From Propionigenium maris DSM 9537 (GTDB lineage Bacteria > Fusobacteriota > Fusobacteriia > Fusobacteriales > Fusobacteriaceae), in assembly GCF_027925155.1 (NCBI RefSeq), contig NZ_BSDY01000007.1:1-64000 (forward strand): a stretch of DNA of 64,000 nucleotides, in the 5' to 3' direction. Shown here piece after piece: positions 52,300-61,244 of the stretch (position 1 is its first letter; the number at the start of each line of letters is the position of its first letter). Below the pieces are notes generated by a model that saw nothing but the letters and a program-made list of their open reading frames with translations, made no database searches and was not told where the DNA came from. The position numbers and the translations under genes are program-made.

Positions 52300-52510
52300 C
52301 ATTTTTTTATTAACGTTGTACCTACATAATGTACAATCTTTGTTGGAAAAGTATCAAATCTTGCCTTCTATTAAGCTTTTTGCTATATGATAGAGAGATC
52401 CTTGCTCCTTCAATACAGCATATAGAATGCCCCCTAAAGAGCCCCTCTCACAATTAAAATATAATTTTCTATAATAAACAACTTTTGAATCTGATATTTT
52501 TCATATAAAA

Positions 52511-52606
52511 AAGCAACGTGACGTTGCATCCCAATAATCTGTTGGAATACTAATTACTTCATAAAAATTTTTAATAAATTCTATACTTTCCTTAATAATA
52601 AAAAAG
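52511..52606 (+). repeat. Terminator-associated intergenic repeat, copy 3
   Basis: Head hairpin GCAACG-TGA-CGTTGC perfect, then CATCCCAATAATCTGTTGG, a T-rich middle, and the tail ATTCTATACTTTCCTTAATA leading into a terminator. It keeps plus orientation although both neighbouring genes read minus, so it is not simply a 3'-UTR of a plus-strand gene. Confidence 0.8.
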
Positions 52607-52625
52607 CAGGGATCCCCCTGCTCCT
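52603..52625 (-). terminator. Terminator of the lysine/DAP operon
   Basis: AGCAGGG pairs with CCCTGCT around ATCC; A residues on the plus side give the U run on minus-strand RNA. Confidence 0.8.
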
Positions 52626-52646
52626 TATAAGAATTTTTTATCTCTT

Positions 52647-53786
52647 TTAACCTTTAAAGTACTCTTCCAACTTCTTTCCTGCTTCTTCCAATACTTCAAG
52701 TTCCTGGGTGCAGGATATTCTTATGCAGTTCTCTACCCCGAAGGATTTTCCTGGTACCACTGCTACCCCTGTATCCTCTAGCAGTTTCATAGAAAAATCC
52801 AAAGAATTTAGACTGCTTAACTTTGAATAGTCAGCTAATACATAGAATGTCCCCTCAGGTTTTACCACTTCAAAGCCTATCTTTTTTAATAAGTTATATA
52901 TGTATAGAGCTCTTTCCTCATACTTTCTTAAATTATCTTCTAAATTGATATCTTCTTTTAGTGCTACCAGTCCCCCGTATTGCGAAAGGGTAGAAGGGGT
53001 ACTAATTGTATATTGACTTATCTTTAACAGGTGGTTTCTTAGAGTTTTGTTGGCCAATATGTAACCTACTCTCCATCCCGTCATGGAATGGGACTTAGAA
53101 AACCCATTTACCACTATCAGATTATCCCTTACTTCCTTTACTGCAGCTGGAGAGTAGAATTTATTTCCAGAAAAAATTAACTCACTGTATATTTCATCTG
53201 AAATTAAATAGATATCTTTTTCCACTGCAAGCCTTGAGATCTTTTCTACCTCTTCCTCAGATAATATTGTTCCACATGGATTTGAAGGATAGTTTAATAT
53301 AATTGCCTTAGTTTTAGGAGTAATTGCCCCCTCTAAGATATCAGCACTCACCTTATAGCCATTCTCCGTACTATCTACATAAACAATCTTAGCCCCCGAT
53401 AGTGTAATAAGGCCGCCATATAGTGGATAAGCTGGTTTTACAACTATCACTTCATCCTCTGGATTCAGTATTCCTCTCAGTGCTGTTGAAATCCCCTCTG
53501 TGGATCCTACCGTTACCAGCACATTATCCCTGTCATAACTGGATCCATACTGATTGTTATAAAACTTCGCTATCTCCTCTCTGAATTCTACAACTCCCCC
53601 CAATGGAGAGTAACACAGCTGAGTTTCCAGCATATATTTTGCTGATTTTTCCAAAACAATTCTTGCGGTTTTTAAATCTGGTTCTCCTATTGTTAGATTT
53701 ATAGAGCCCTCTATCTCCTGGCTTTTGGCCAATACGTGTCTTATATAATTTGGCTCTAATTCCTTTAATTTAGAATTGATGTTCAT
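52647..53786 (-). CDS. Aminotransferase class I/II, probable N-acetyl-LL-diaminopimelate aminotransferase
   Basis: A 379-residue PLP enzyme. The PLP lysine is Lys231 in NGFSKSHSMTGWRVG; the substrate arginine lies near the end in NCIRISCTQ. The start at 53786 follows GGGG by 6 bases; an ATG two codons upstream touches that site. As last gene of the lysine operon, right after dapH, it should transaminate N-acetyl-2-amino-6-oxopimelate (PatA role). Assignment to that step is by context. Confidence 0.88.
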   Translation of the reverse strand: MNINSKLKELEPNYIRHVLAKSQEIEGSINLTIGEPDLKTARIVLEKSAKYMLETQLCYSPLGGVVEFREEIAKFYNNQYGSSYDRDNVLVTVGSTEGISTALRGILNPEDEVIVVKPAYPLYGGLITLSGAKIVYVDSTENGYKVSADILEGAITPKTKAIILNYPSNPCGTILSEEEVEKISRLAVEKDIYLISDEIYSELIFSGNKFYSPAAVKEVRDNLIVVNGFSKSHSMTGWRVGYILANKTLRNHLLKISQYTISTPSTLSQYGGLVALKEDINLEDNLRKYEERALYIYNLLKKIGFEVVKPEGTFYVLADYSKLSSLNSLDFSMKLLEDTGVAVVPGKSFGVENCIRISCTQELEVLEEAGKKLEEYFKG

Positions 53787-53795
53787 AACCATCCC

Positions 53796-54503
53796 CTACC
53801 TTCTCAGATCCTCTACCAGCTGAGTTTTTTCTTCAGTCTTCTCATCTACTTTCTTTATTACTCTGGCAGGGCTTCCAGCTACCACTACTCCCGGCTCTAC
53901 ATCCTCAGTTACTATGGCACCAGCTGCTACCACAGCTCCCTTACCTATCCTTACACCTTCCAGCACCACTGCATTGGCACCTATAAGGACATCGTCTTCC
54001 ACTATTACAGGAGTAGCACTAGGCGGTTCAATTACCCCGGCAAGAACTGCACCGGCCCCTATATGACAATTTTTACCTACAGTAGCTCTTCCTCCCAGTA
54101 CAGCGTTCATATCTATCATTGTTCCCGGTCCGATTACCGATCCTATATTTATACTTGCACCCATCATAATTACAGCATTATCTCCGATAGTTACCTTGTC
54201 TCTTATTACACACCCAGGTTCTATCCTTGCATTTATACCCTTGAGATCCAGGGTTGGGATAGCTGAGTTTCTTCTGTCATTTTCCACTACATAATCTGTT
54301 ATAGAGTCTTCATTTGCACTGATTACTTCTTTAATTACTTCCCACTCTCCGAAGATCACCCTGGAGCTTCCCTCACCAAAAACCTTACACCCTTCAAAGT
54401 TTAAACTTTCAAAGTTACCGTTCATATATACTTTTACTGGTGTTACCTTCTTCGAATCTCTTATATAGTTTATTATCTCTCTTGCATTATTTAAATTTTC
54501 CAT
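53796..54503 (-). CDS. dapH: Tetrahydrodipicolinate N-acetyltransferase
   Basis: A 235-residue acetyltransferase of the acetylase branch of DAP synthesis. The N-terminal 85 residues form the DapH-specific domain ([20 protein letters not shown]), followed by hexapeptide repeats of a left-handed helix ([39 protein letters not shown]). Two adjacent ATGs (54506, 54503) are possible. Using acetyl-CoA rather than succinyl-CoA fits a fermentative anaerobe. It lies between dapB and the aminotransferase gene. Confidence 0.93.
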   Translation of the reverse strand: MENLNNAREIINYIRDSKKVTPVKVYMNGNFESLNFEGCKVFGEGSSRVIFGEWEVIKEVISANEDSITDYVVENDRRNSAIPTLDLKGINARIEPGCVIRDKVTIGDNAVIMMGASINIGSVIGPGTMIDMNAVLGGRATVGKNCHIGAGAVLAGVIEPPSATPVIVEDDVLIGANAVVLEGVRIGKGAVVAAGAIVTEDVEPGVVVAGSPARVIKKVDEKTEEKTQLVEDLRR

Positions 54504-54583
54504 CATTTCCCCTTTTCTTCTAAAGATTTTTTATGTTGTTTTTATCTATTCTTCATCTTATCCTAGAATTTATCATGGCTCTA

Positions 54584-55321
54584 TTAAAGGCCCAGCACAT
54601 CCTTCATGGTATATAGATTATTTCCCATATCTCTTAAAAAGTAGATCCCCTTTAGAGCTCCCCTTACAAATATCTTTTTGGACAGGGCTTCGTGCTTTAT
54701 CTCCACAATTTCATCCTCTCCGGCGAAGATTACAGAGTGCTCTCCTACGATGCTTCCGCCCCTCACTGCATGAACACCTACTTCGGTTCTTTCCCTTCTT
54801 GCCATCCCCTCTCTCCCATATACAGGCGACAGTTTTTCTGGGTGGCCTTCCACCACTCTGTCCAATAAAAATTTGGCTGTTCCACTTGGGGAATCCAACT
54901 TTTTATTGTGGTGCTTTTCAATTATCTCTATGTCAAAGCCTTCTCCCAGAGCTCCTGCCATCTGCTTAACCAGCTCCCCTAAGAGATTCACTCCAAGGGA
55001 TGTATTATAGGAGAAGATTATGGGAGCTTCCTTGGCTGCTTCTTCTATCCTTCCTATCTCTTCATCTGTAAATCCAGTTGTTGCTATGAGTAATGGTATC
55101 TCCTTTAATTTTACAAAGGTAAGAAGCTCCTCTAAGTTAGAGGGATGGGAAAAATCTATTATCCCCTCTATATCTTGTGGAATACTTTCTAAAGATTCAT
55201 AGACCAACTCCCCTGAAGCTTTTTTGTCTATCATCCCTACAAAGTTAAATCTGTCATCTTCTATTAGACCTTCTGCTACCAATCTCCCCATAGCTCCAGC
55301 GCCATAAACTGCTATATTCAT
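54584..55321 (-). CDS. dapB: 4-hydroxy-tetrahydrodipicolinate reductase
   Basis: A 245-residue NAD(P)H enzyme. GAGAMGRLVAE is the nucleotide loop, and the family signature EIIEKHHNKKLDSPSGTAKFLLD contains the catalytic histidine and lysine. Length is typical of the shorter, thermotoga/clostridial-like DapB. Placed between dapA and dapH, in pathway order. Confidence 0.95.
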   Translation of the reverse strand: MNIAVYGAGAMGRLVAEGLIEDDRFNFVGMIDKKASGELVYESLESIPQDIEGIIDFSHPSNLEELLTFVKLKEIPLLIATTGFTDEEIGRIEEAAKEAPIIFSYNTSLGVNLLGELVKQMAGALGEGFDIEIIEKHHNKKLDSPSGTAKFLLDRVVEGHPEKLSPVYGREGMARRERTEVGVHAVRGGSIVGEHSVIFAGEDEIVEIKHEALSKKIFVRGALKGIYFLRDMGNNLYTMKDVLGL

Positions 55322-55349
55322 AATCCCACTCCTGTTCTTTTGAATTTTC

Positions 55350-56237
55350 CTACTTTATCTCTATACCTACACCTTCCATCTCCTTTACCATCTCAGCTGT
55401 AGCTTCCTGACTCATCTCACACAGGGGAAGCCTTAAAGGCCCCACACCATAGCCTGCCAGATTCATAGCTTTCTTTATTGGAATAGGGTTTGCCTCTATA
55501 AAGAGGGAGTTTACAAAACCATTTATAGCTAATTGTTCCTTTCTGGATTTATCTATCCTTCCCTCTAAATAGTCCATTACTATATCATGGGTCTTTCTGG
55601 GCTCGATATTAGCCACTACAGATATTACTCCCTTCCCTCCAAGGGACAGTACCGGCACTATCATATCGTCATTTCCAGAGTATATATCAAATTCTTCCGG
55701 GCACCTTCTGGCAATCTCAGCTACATAGGAGATATCTCCGCTTGCTTCCTTTATCCCCACTATGTTTTCTACCCTGCTTAGCTCCTCTATGACTTTAACT
55801 GAAAGGTTTACTCCTGTTCTCGAAGGCACATTGTAGAGGATAACGGGAACTTCAACACTTCCTGCTATCTCCTTAAAGTGCCTCATAATCCCTTCATTAT
55901 TCCCCTTGTTGTAGTATGGTGTCACCACAAGAAGGCCATCTGCTCCTGCCTCCTCTGCTCCCTTACTTAATTCTATGGCCTCTGCAGTACAGTTGCTTCC
56001 AGAGCCTGCTATTACGGGAATCCTTTTATTGGTATATTCACAACACCTTCTTATAAGTTCTATCTGCTCACCTATACTCATTGTTGAAGCTTCTCCAGTT
56101 GTCCCGGCTATTATTATTGCATCTGTTCCATTATCCACATGAAAATCTATCAGTTCATTCAGCTTATTGTAGTTTATAGTATGATCCTCATAAAATGGTG
56201 TTACTATAGCTACTCCCGATCCTCTAAATATACTCAT
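55350..56237 (-). CDS. dapA: 4-hydroxy-tetrahydrodipicolinate synthase
   Basis: A 295-residue TIM-barrel enzyme condensing pyruvate and aspartate semialdehyde. The Schiff-base lysine is Lys163 in GIKEASGD, with the catalytic tyrosine in LYNVPSRTG and the GTTGEA phosphate-like loop at 45-50. First committed step to lysine and DAP; usually subject to lysine inhibition. Good AGGGGGAC site. Confidence 0.96.
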   Translation of the reverse strand: MSIFRGSGVAIVTPFYEDHTINYNKLNELIDFHVDNGTDAIIIAGTTGEASTMSIGEQIELIRRCCEYTNKRIPVIAGSGSNCTAEAIELSKGAEEAGADGLLVVTPYYNKGNNEGIMRHFKEIAGSVEVPVILYNVPSRTGVNLSVKVIEELSRVENIVGIKEASGDISYVAEIARRCPEEFDIYSGNDDMIVPVLSLGGKGVISVVANIEPRKTHDIVMDYLEGRIDKSRKEQLAINGFVNSLFIEANPIPIKKAMNLAGYGVGPLRLPLCEMSQEATAEMVKEMEGVGIEIK

Positions 56238-56278
56238 CTTGTCCCCCTTGATATTCTTAATTCCTATTAATGACCTCT

Positions 56279-57274
56279 TTAATTTTTACCTTCTCTAATT
56301 AACAGCTCCGCTATCTGCACTGTATTTGTTGCAGCACCCTTTCTTATATTATCCGCCACTATCCACAGGTTCAGTCCGCTGACCAGACTTTCATCCCTTC
56401 TCACTCTTCCTACAAAGACCTCATCCTTCCCCTCTACAGAGATTGGCATGGGGTAGATATTGTTAGATGGGTCATCCATCAAAATTATTCCTGGAGTTTC
56501 TGAAAGTGCCCTCCTTACCTCCTCTATCTCAAACTCTTTTTCAAGCTCAACATTTACAGAGATAGAGTGTCCGTGTTTCACAGGTACTCTCACACATGTG
56601 GCACTTACTGGAAGATTGGGCTTCTCCAGGATCTTTCTCGTTTCTCCTATCATCTTCTCCTCTTCCTTAGTATTTCCATTTTCCATGAATACGTCTATAT
56701 GGGGAAGGCAGTTGTAAGCTATAGGATGTGGGTAGTTTTTAGGCTCCTCTCCCCTTATTCCATCTTCCAGGTCTCTTATTCCAGCAAGTCCCGATCCCGA
56801 TACCGCTTGATAGGTTGAGTACACTACTCTCTTTATGCTCCACCTGTCATCCAGGACCTTCAAGGGTACCACTGCCTGAATTGTAGAGCAGTTTGGGTTG
56901 GCTATTATATTCTTGTGCTTCATTGCTGCATCTGGATTCACCTCTGGTACAATAAGGGGTACATCCTCATCCATCCTGAATGCGCTGCTGTTATCTATTA
57001 CTACCACATTGTTCCTTGATGCTATAGGTGAGTACTTTTTGCTGATATCTCCCCCTGCTGAAAATAGTGCATAGTCCATCTCCCTGTCAAAGGATCTTTC
57101 CGTCAGCTCCTCTATTGTGTATGTTTTTCCCCTAAACTCCACCTGCTTACCTGCTGACCTTGCAGAGGCAAAAAGGTAGAGCTCATCGATGGGAAAATCT
57201 CTTTCCTCAAGCACCTTTAAAAATGTAGTCCCCACAAGTCCTGTTGCTCCTACTATACCTACTTTATATCCCAT
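56279..57274 (-). CDS. asd: Aspartate-semialdehyde dehydrogenase
   Basis: A 331-residue NADPH enzyme reducing aspartyl phosphate. GATGLVGTTFL binds NADP; the catalytic cysteine is Cys129 in NPNCSTIQ, and the catalytic histidine lies in VPVKHGHSISVNVE. Provides semialdehyde to both DapA and the threonine/methionine branch, although only the lysine branch genes are linked here. Confidence 0.96.
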   Translation of the reverse strand: MGYKVGIVGATGLVGTTFLKVLEERDFPIDELYLFASARSAGKQVEFRGKTYTIEELTERSFDREMDYALFSAGGDISKKYSPIASRNNVVVIDNSSAFRMDEDVPLIVPEVNPDAAMKHKNIIANPNCSTIQAVVPLKVLDDRWSIKRVVYSTYQAVSGSGLAGIRDLEDGIRGEEPKNYPHPIAYNCLPHIDVFMENGNTKEEEKMIGETRKILEKPNLPVSATCVRVPVKHGHSISVNVELEKEFEIEEVRRALSETPGIILMDDPSNNIYPMPISVEGKDEVFVGRVRRDESLVSGLNLWIVADNIRKGAATNTVQIAELLIREGKN

Positions 57275-57317
57275 CTTTCCTCCTCATTAATCATCTTTGG
57301 TCTGTCATTCTGTAACT

Positions 57318-58133
57318 CTATAAGAGGAACTCTCCCTCTGCTATCTTTACACTTGGTCCAGTCATGAAGACATCCTCTTCAACTTCTATATACATCTCTC
57401 CCCCAGGTACTACGACCTTGGTATCTTTCTCCAACCTTCCCAGCTTGTTTCCAATGACTGCAGCTGCACAGGCTCCTGTACCGCATGCCAGGGTCATTCC
57501 TGCCCCCCTCTCCCAGGTTGTTACATGAACTTCCTGACTGGATTTCACCTCACAGAAGTTTACATTGGTTCCCACTGGATACAGTTCATATTTTTCTATC
57601 TTGGGGCCTAGTTTTTCTACATCTACCCCCTTTAAATCATCTACAAATATCACTGTGTGGGTTGTTCCCATAAAGAGGGATGAGACCTTTATTTTTTCTC
57701 CATCTACCTCTATTTCCTTTTCTATATATTCCTGGGCTTCCTCTCTTATGGGTATAGCGCTTCCTTCAAAAATAGGTCTTCCCATATTGACCCTCACCAT
57801 AAACTCGGTGCCCTCTGTTATAGTGACCCTCATCTCTCCAGCACCAGTCTGTATACTCACACTATCTCCTGAAAACAAGCCATTATTCTTCATATAATGG
57901 GTAAAACACCTTATCCCGTTGCCGCACATGGGAGCTGTTGTACCGTCTGCATTGTAGAAGTTCATCACTATTCCTCTGTCATTCCTTTCAAAGACTATCA
58001 TCCCATCTGCACCGATTCCAAAGTTTCTGTGGCAAACTTTTTTTCCAAGCTCCGAAAGGTTTCTTCCCCTTACATCCTCTATATTTAATATAATGAAGTC
58101 GTTCCCTAGACCATGGTATTTTTCAAATCTCAT
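57318..58133 (-). CDS. dapF: Diaminopimelate epimerase
   Basis: A 271-residue racemase-type enzyme converting LL- to meso-DAP. The two catalytic cysteines are Cys70 in APMCGNGIRC and one near residue 216 in LACGTGACAAA. GNDFIILN at the start is typical. Meso-DAP goes to peptidoglycan or to LysA. It is 10 bases upstream of nothing but asd's leader region and 11 bases after lysC, so tightly in the operon. Confidence 0.95.
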   Translation of the reverse strand: MRFEKYHGLGNDFIILNIEDVRGRNLSELGKKVCHRNFGIGADGMIVFERNDRGIVMNFYNADGTTAPMCGNGIRCFTHYMKNNGLFSGDSVSIQTGAGEMRVTITEGTEFMVRVNMGRPIFEGSAIPIREEAQEYIEKEIEVDGEKIKVSSLFMGTTHTVIFVDDLKGVDVEKLGPKIEKYELYPVGTNVNFCEVKSSQEVHVTTWERGAGMTLACGTGACAAAVIGNKLGRLEKDTKVVVPGGEMYIEVEEDVFMTGPSVKIAEGEFLL

Positions 58134-58143
58134 CTTTCACCCC

Positions 58144-59346
58144 TTATAGATTAAATGCTTCTGCCAGAGCGTGTACAGCTCTTTCCTTGTCCTTTGGATC
58201 TATTGCATAGGAGATGCTTATCTCAGATGTGGTTACCTGATAAAATCTTATTCCTTCCCTTGCAAATACTTTAAACACCTTTCCTGCTACACCAGGATGG
58301 CTCATCATCCCTATTCCCACAAGAGATATCTTGGTAAAGTGATTGTGCTCCTCTACCTGAACCTCTCCCAGTTCTCTCCTTATTCTGTCCAAAGCTTCCT
58401 CAAGGAGATTAAGCTCATTATCTGGACATGTAAAGGACAGGTTCAGTCCGCCCCCTTCCACCAGGGTCTGGCTTATCATGTCTATATTGACCCCTGCCTC
58501 CCCCAGCGCCTCAAAAATATCCGATATATTTTCCGGAGTGTTCTCAAGAGATTTTAGAGTAGTAAGTATTATATTGTCTGTTATCCCAAGCCCTGTAATA
58601 ACCTTCTCCTCCATATCCAAATTCCTTTCCACGATCATTGTCCCCCTTTTATCTGAAAGTGTTCTCCCAACATAGATTGGTACACCATATTTTTTTCCTA
58701 GCTCCACTGCTCTTACTTCCATTACTCCTGCTCCTAAACTGGACATCTCCATCATCTCTTCATAACTTATCTCATCTATCTTTTTAGCTTTAGAATAAGC
58801 TCTTGGATCCACTCCATATATTCCATCTACATCTGTGTATATCTCACACTCACAGTTAAGACTTGCTGCTAGAGCCACTGCACTGGTGTCGGATCCTCCT
58901 CTTCCCAGGGTTGTTATATCTCCAGCTTCATTTATCCCCTGGAATCCCGCCACAATTACAATCTTCCCTTCAGCCAGATACTTCTCAACCTTTTTAGAGT
59001 CGATACTCTTAATCTTACTCTTAGTATGTATCCCAGTGGTTTCTATCCCTGCCTGATAACCTGTAAGAGATATGGCACCTACTCCAAATTCATTTAGTGC
59101 CATGGTAAGGAGAGCTATGGTTTCCTGCTCCCCCACAGAAAGTAATCTGTCCAGCTCTCTTTTATTTGGTTTGGAAGTTATAGAACCTGCCTTGGCAAGA
59201 AGGGCATCTGTTGTCTTTCCCATGGCTGATACCACAACTACCAGTTCCCTTCCTTGTTTTTTTTGCTCCACCAGACTTTCGGCTATATTTTTAATCTTTT
59301 CAATGGTCCCTACCGATGTTCCCCCGTATTTTTGTACTATCCTCAT
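58144..59346 (-). CDS. lysC: Aspartate kinase
   Basis: A 400-residue monofunctional kinase. The N-terminal KYGGTSVG and the substrate loop GRGGSDTSAVALAASL are present; the C-terminal half holds two ACT domains (VITGLGITDNIILTTLK and ISLVGIGMMSHPGVAG). ACT domains usually bind lysine or threonine for feedback. Its place behind a lysine riboswitch suggests the lysine-sensitive isozyme. Confidence 0.95.
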   Translation of the reverse strand: MRIVQKYGGTSVGTIEKIKNIAESLVEQKKQGRELVVVVSAMGKTTDALLAKAGSITSKPNKRELDRLLSVGEQETIALLTMALNEFGVGAISLTGYQAGIETTGIHTKSKIKSIDSKKVEKYLAEGKIVIVAGFQGINEAGDITTLGRGGSDTSAVALAASLNCECEIYTDVDGIYGVDPRAYSKAKKIDEISYEEMMEMSSLGAGVMEVRAVELGKKYGVPIYVGRTLSDKRGTMIVERNLDMEEKVITGLGITDNIILTTLKSLENTPENISDIFEALGEAGVNIDMISQTLVEGGGLNLSFTCPDNELNLLEEALDRIRRELGEVQVEEHNHFTKISLVGIGMMSHPGVAGKVFKVFAREGIRFYQVTTSEISISYAIDPKDKERAVHALAEAFNL

Positions 59347-59381
59347 ACCTTCCTCCCTAGCTCAATATTAAATGACCCTAT

Positions 59382-60683
59382 CTAATATAACTTAATATCA
59401 TTTTTTATCAGGTCCATATAAGTTTCCCTCTTTACCACCAGCTTACTCTCTCCAGAACCTACAAATACAACTGCTGGTTTGGTTATCCTGTTGTAGTTAC
59501 TTGCCATACTGTAGTTATAGGCCCCGGTAGAACCTACCGCTAAGATGTCCCCTACCTGGCATTTTTGTAGCAGGGTGTCCTTCATTATCACATCCCCCGA
59601 TTCACAACACTTCCCCGCAACTGTTACCAGCTCCGTCGTGGGATCGGTCATCCTATTTGCTATACTTCCCTCATACTCTGCCTGATAGAGTGCCGGCCTT
59701 ATGTTATCTGTCATTCCTCCATCTATAAATACATATTTTTTTCCGCTGTAGGTAGTCTTTAGTCCCCCTACCCTGTAAAGAGTGGTCCCTGCATTTGCCA
59801 CAATACTTCTACCTGGTTCTATCATTACCCTTTCAATCTCCACTTGATATTCATCTATCTTCCTCTCCAGGTGCTCTATCATCTTAGAGGTGATATCTTC
59901 TATATCCAGGGCATCATCTCCCTTAGAGTAGTAGACTCCAAATCCCCCTCCCATATTTAAAACTTTTGCGCTATACCCTGTTTTCCTTTTAATTTTTGCT
60001 GCAAACTCCACCATTGTTTCTATGGCTACCAGATATGGAGCTTCATCAAATATTTGAGAGCCTATATGACAATGAAAGCCATCTAAGCTTATATATTGAC
60101 TTTTGGAAGCTCTTTCTATGAACCCTTCTATTGTTTCGTCAAAAATTGATTCTCCAAATTTAGAGCAATATTTTGAGGTTTGGATGTACTCATGGGTATG
60201 AGCTTCTATACCTGGATTCACCCTCAAAAGTATTCTAACTTTCGAGTTACCTTTTCTGCATAATTCCTCCAATAATTCCAGCTCTCCCGGGTTATCCACA
60301 ATAATTGTTCCCACTTTAGATTCTAAAGCCAGCTCTATTTCCTCTGCTCCCTTATTATTTCCGTGGAAGTATATCTTCTCCATGGGAAATCCAGCTTCCC
60401 TTGCTGTAAATACCTCTCCCCCTGATACTGCATCCATACTCAGACCCTCTCTGGCCACCAACTGACACATGGCCATAGTTAGAAAAGCCTTGGATGCGTA
60501 GATTATTTCAGTCTGGAATTTATTGGATTGAAATCCCCTTTTAAACTTATTCATATTCTCCTCTATCAGACACTGATCCATCACATAGAGGGGAGAACCA
60601 TATTCTTCCACTAATTTCTCGGTACTTATCCCCCCTATATGCAATAGATTTTCCTTCACTTCCATCGTTCCAAATCTTCTCAT
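59382..60683 (-). CDS. lysA: Diaminopimelate decarboxylase
   Basis: A 433-residue fold-III PLP enzyme making lysine from meso-DAP. The PLP lysine is Lys65 in YASKAFLTM; GFHCHIGSQI, NMGGGFGVYY and EPGRSIVANAG are the further family motifs, with the catalytic cysteine in VAGKCCESGD. First gene of the operon, directly under the lysine riboswitch. AGGGGGGAG precedes the ATG. Confidence 0.96.
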   Translation of the reverse strand: MRRFGTMEVKENLLHIGGISTEKLVEEYGSPLYVMDQCLIEENMNKFKRGFQSNKFQTEIIYASKAFLTMAMCQLVAREGLSMDAVSGGEVFTAREAGFPMEKIYFHGNNKGAEEIELALESKVGTIIVDNPGELELLEELCRKGNSKVRILLRVNPGIEAHTHEYIQTSKYCSKFGESIFDETIEGFIERASKSQYISLDGFHCHIGSQIFDEAPYLVAIETMVEFAAKIKRKTGYSAKVLNMGGGFGVYYSKGDDALDIEDITSKMIEHLERKIDEYQVEIERVMIEPGRSIVANAGTTLYRVGGLKTTYSGKKYVFIDGGMTDNIRPALYQAEYEGSIANRMTDPTTELVTVAGKCCESGDVIMKDTLLQKCQVGDILAVGSTGAYNYSMASNYNRITKPAVVFVGSGESKLVVKRETYMDLIKNDIKLY

Positions 60684-60749
60684 GACTCCCCCCTAATTTT
60701 TAACCTCAACTAGTAAAGCCTATCCAAATTTTAAACTCTTTAATAAAAA

Positions 60750-60790
60750 AAAGTCGCTAGGATATATTCCTACCGACTTATAATCACAAA
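60750..60790 (-). terminator. Riboswitch-controlled terminator of the lysine operon
   Basis: On the minus strand AAGTCG-GTA-GGA pairs with TCC-TAG-CGACTT around ATATA, followed by eight T. It lies between the lysine aptamer and lysA. Confidence 0.88.
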
Positions 60791-60799
60791 AAAATTATA

Positions 60800-60985
60800 G
60801 TTAAGTATGAATAGCACCCCATTATTTCTAAAAAATAATGACAGTTCTGCAGCTCTTAACTACAGCCCCAGCAGCATCCCTCGGCATTAGGATACAACTT
60901 CGGCAGATCTCCCTTTCAATATACTGCATTGGACTTGCCTGTCCTTCATATATCTACTGATAATCTCTGCGACCTCTATTACTAA
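60800..60985 (-). promoter_or_regulatory. Lysine riboswitch (L-box)
   Basis: Reading leftwards, the conserved segments occur in order: AATAGAGGTCGCAG, ATCAGTA, AAAGGGAGATCTGCCGAAG, CCGAGGGATG, GCTGGGGCTGTAG and AACTGTCA, closing with GGGGTGCTATT that pairs with AATAG at the start (P1). Terminator follows. Lysine binding is expected to stop transcription of the whole operon down to the aminotransferase gene. The rest of the gap to 61164 is AT-rich promoter sequence. Confidence 0.93.
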
Positions 60986-61164
60986 TTTCGTATTAGTTTT
61001 TAATTTCATTCATTCTATTTGATTATTGCTCCAAAGTAAAATATACTCTATATATGATTTTGTTTTAAAATTTATATAATTTGTGTGAAATCGACTTCAT
61101 TCCTCAGTTTTTCTCTCCTTTTCACTAAAAATAACTTGGTTCTAAAATTAAAATAAAACAAAAC

Positions 61165-61193
61165 TTGTTTTTTCCAATTTTGAACACTATAAT
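61165..61193 (+). promoter_or_regulatory. Promoter of the deacetylase gene
   Basis: TTGTTT and TATAAT are separated by 17 bases, 51 bases before the ATG. No riboswitch lies on this side, so this gene is not under the lysine aptamer. Confidence 0.65.
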
Positions 61194-61244
61194 CTCTATA
61201 AACTACGATATTATTAGGAATTAGCTGTTTAAGGAGGAAAGGTA

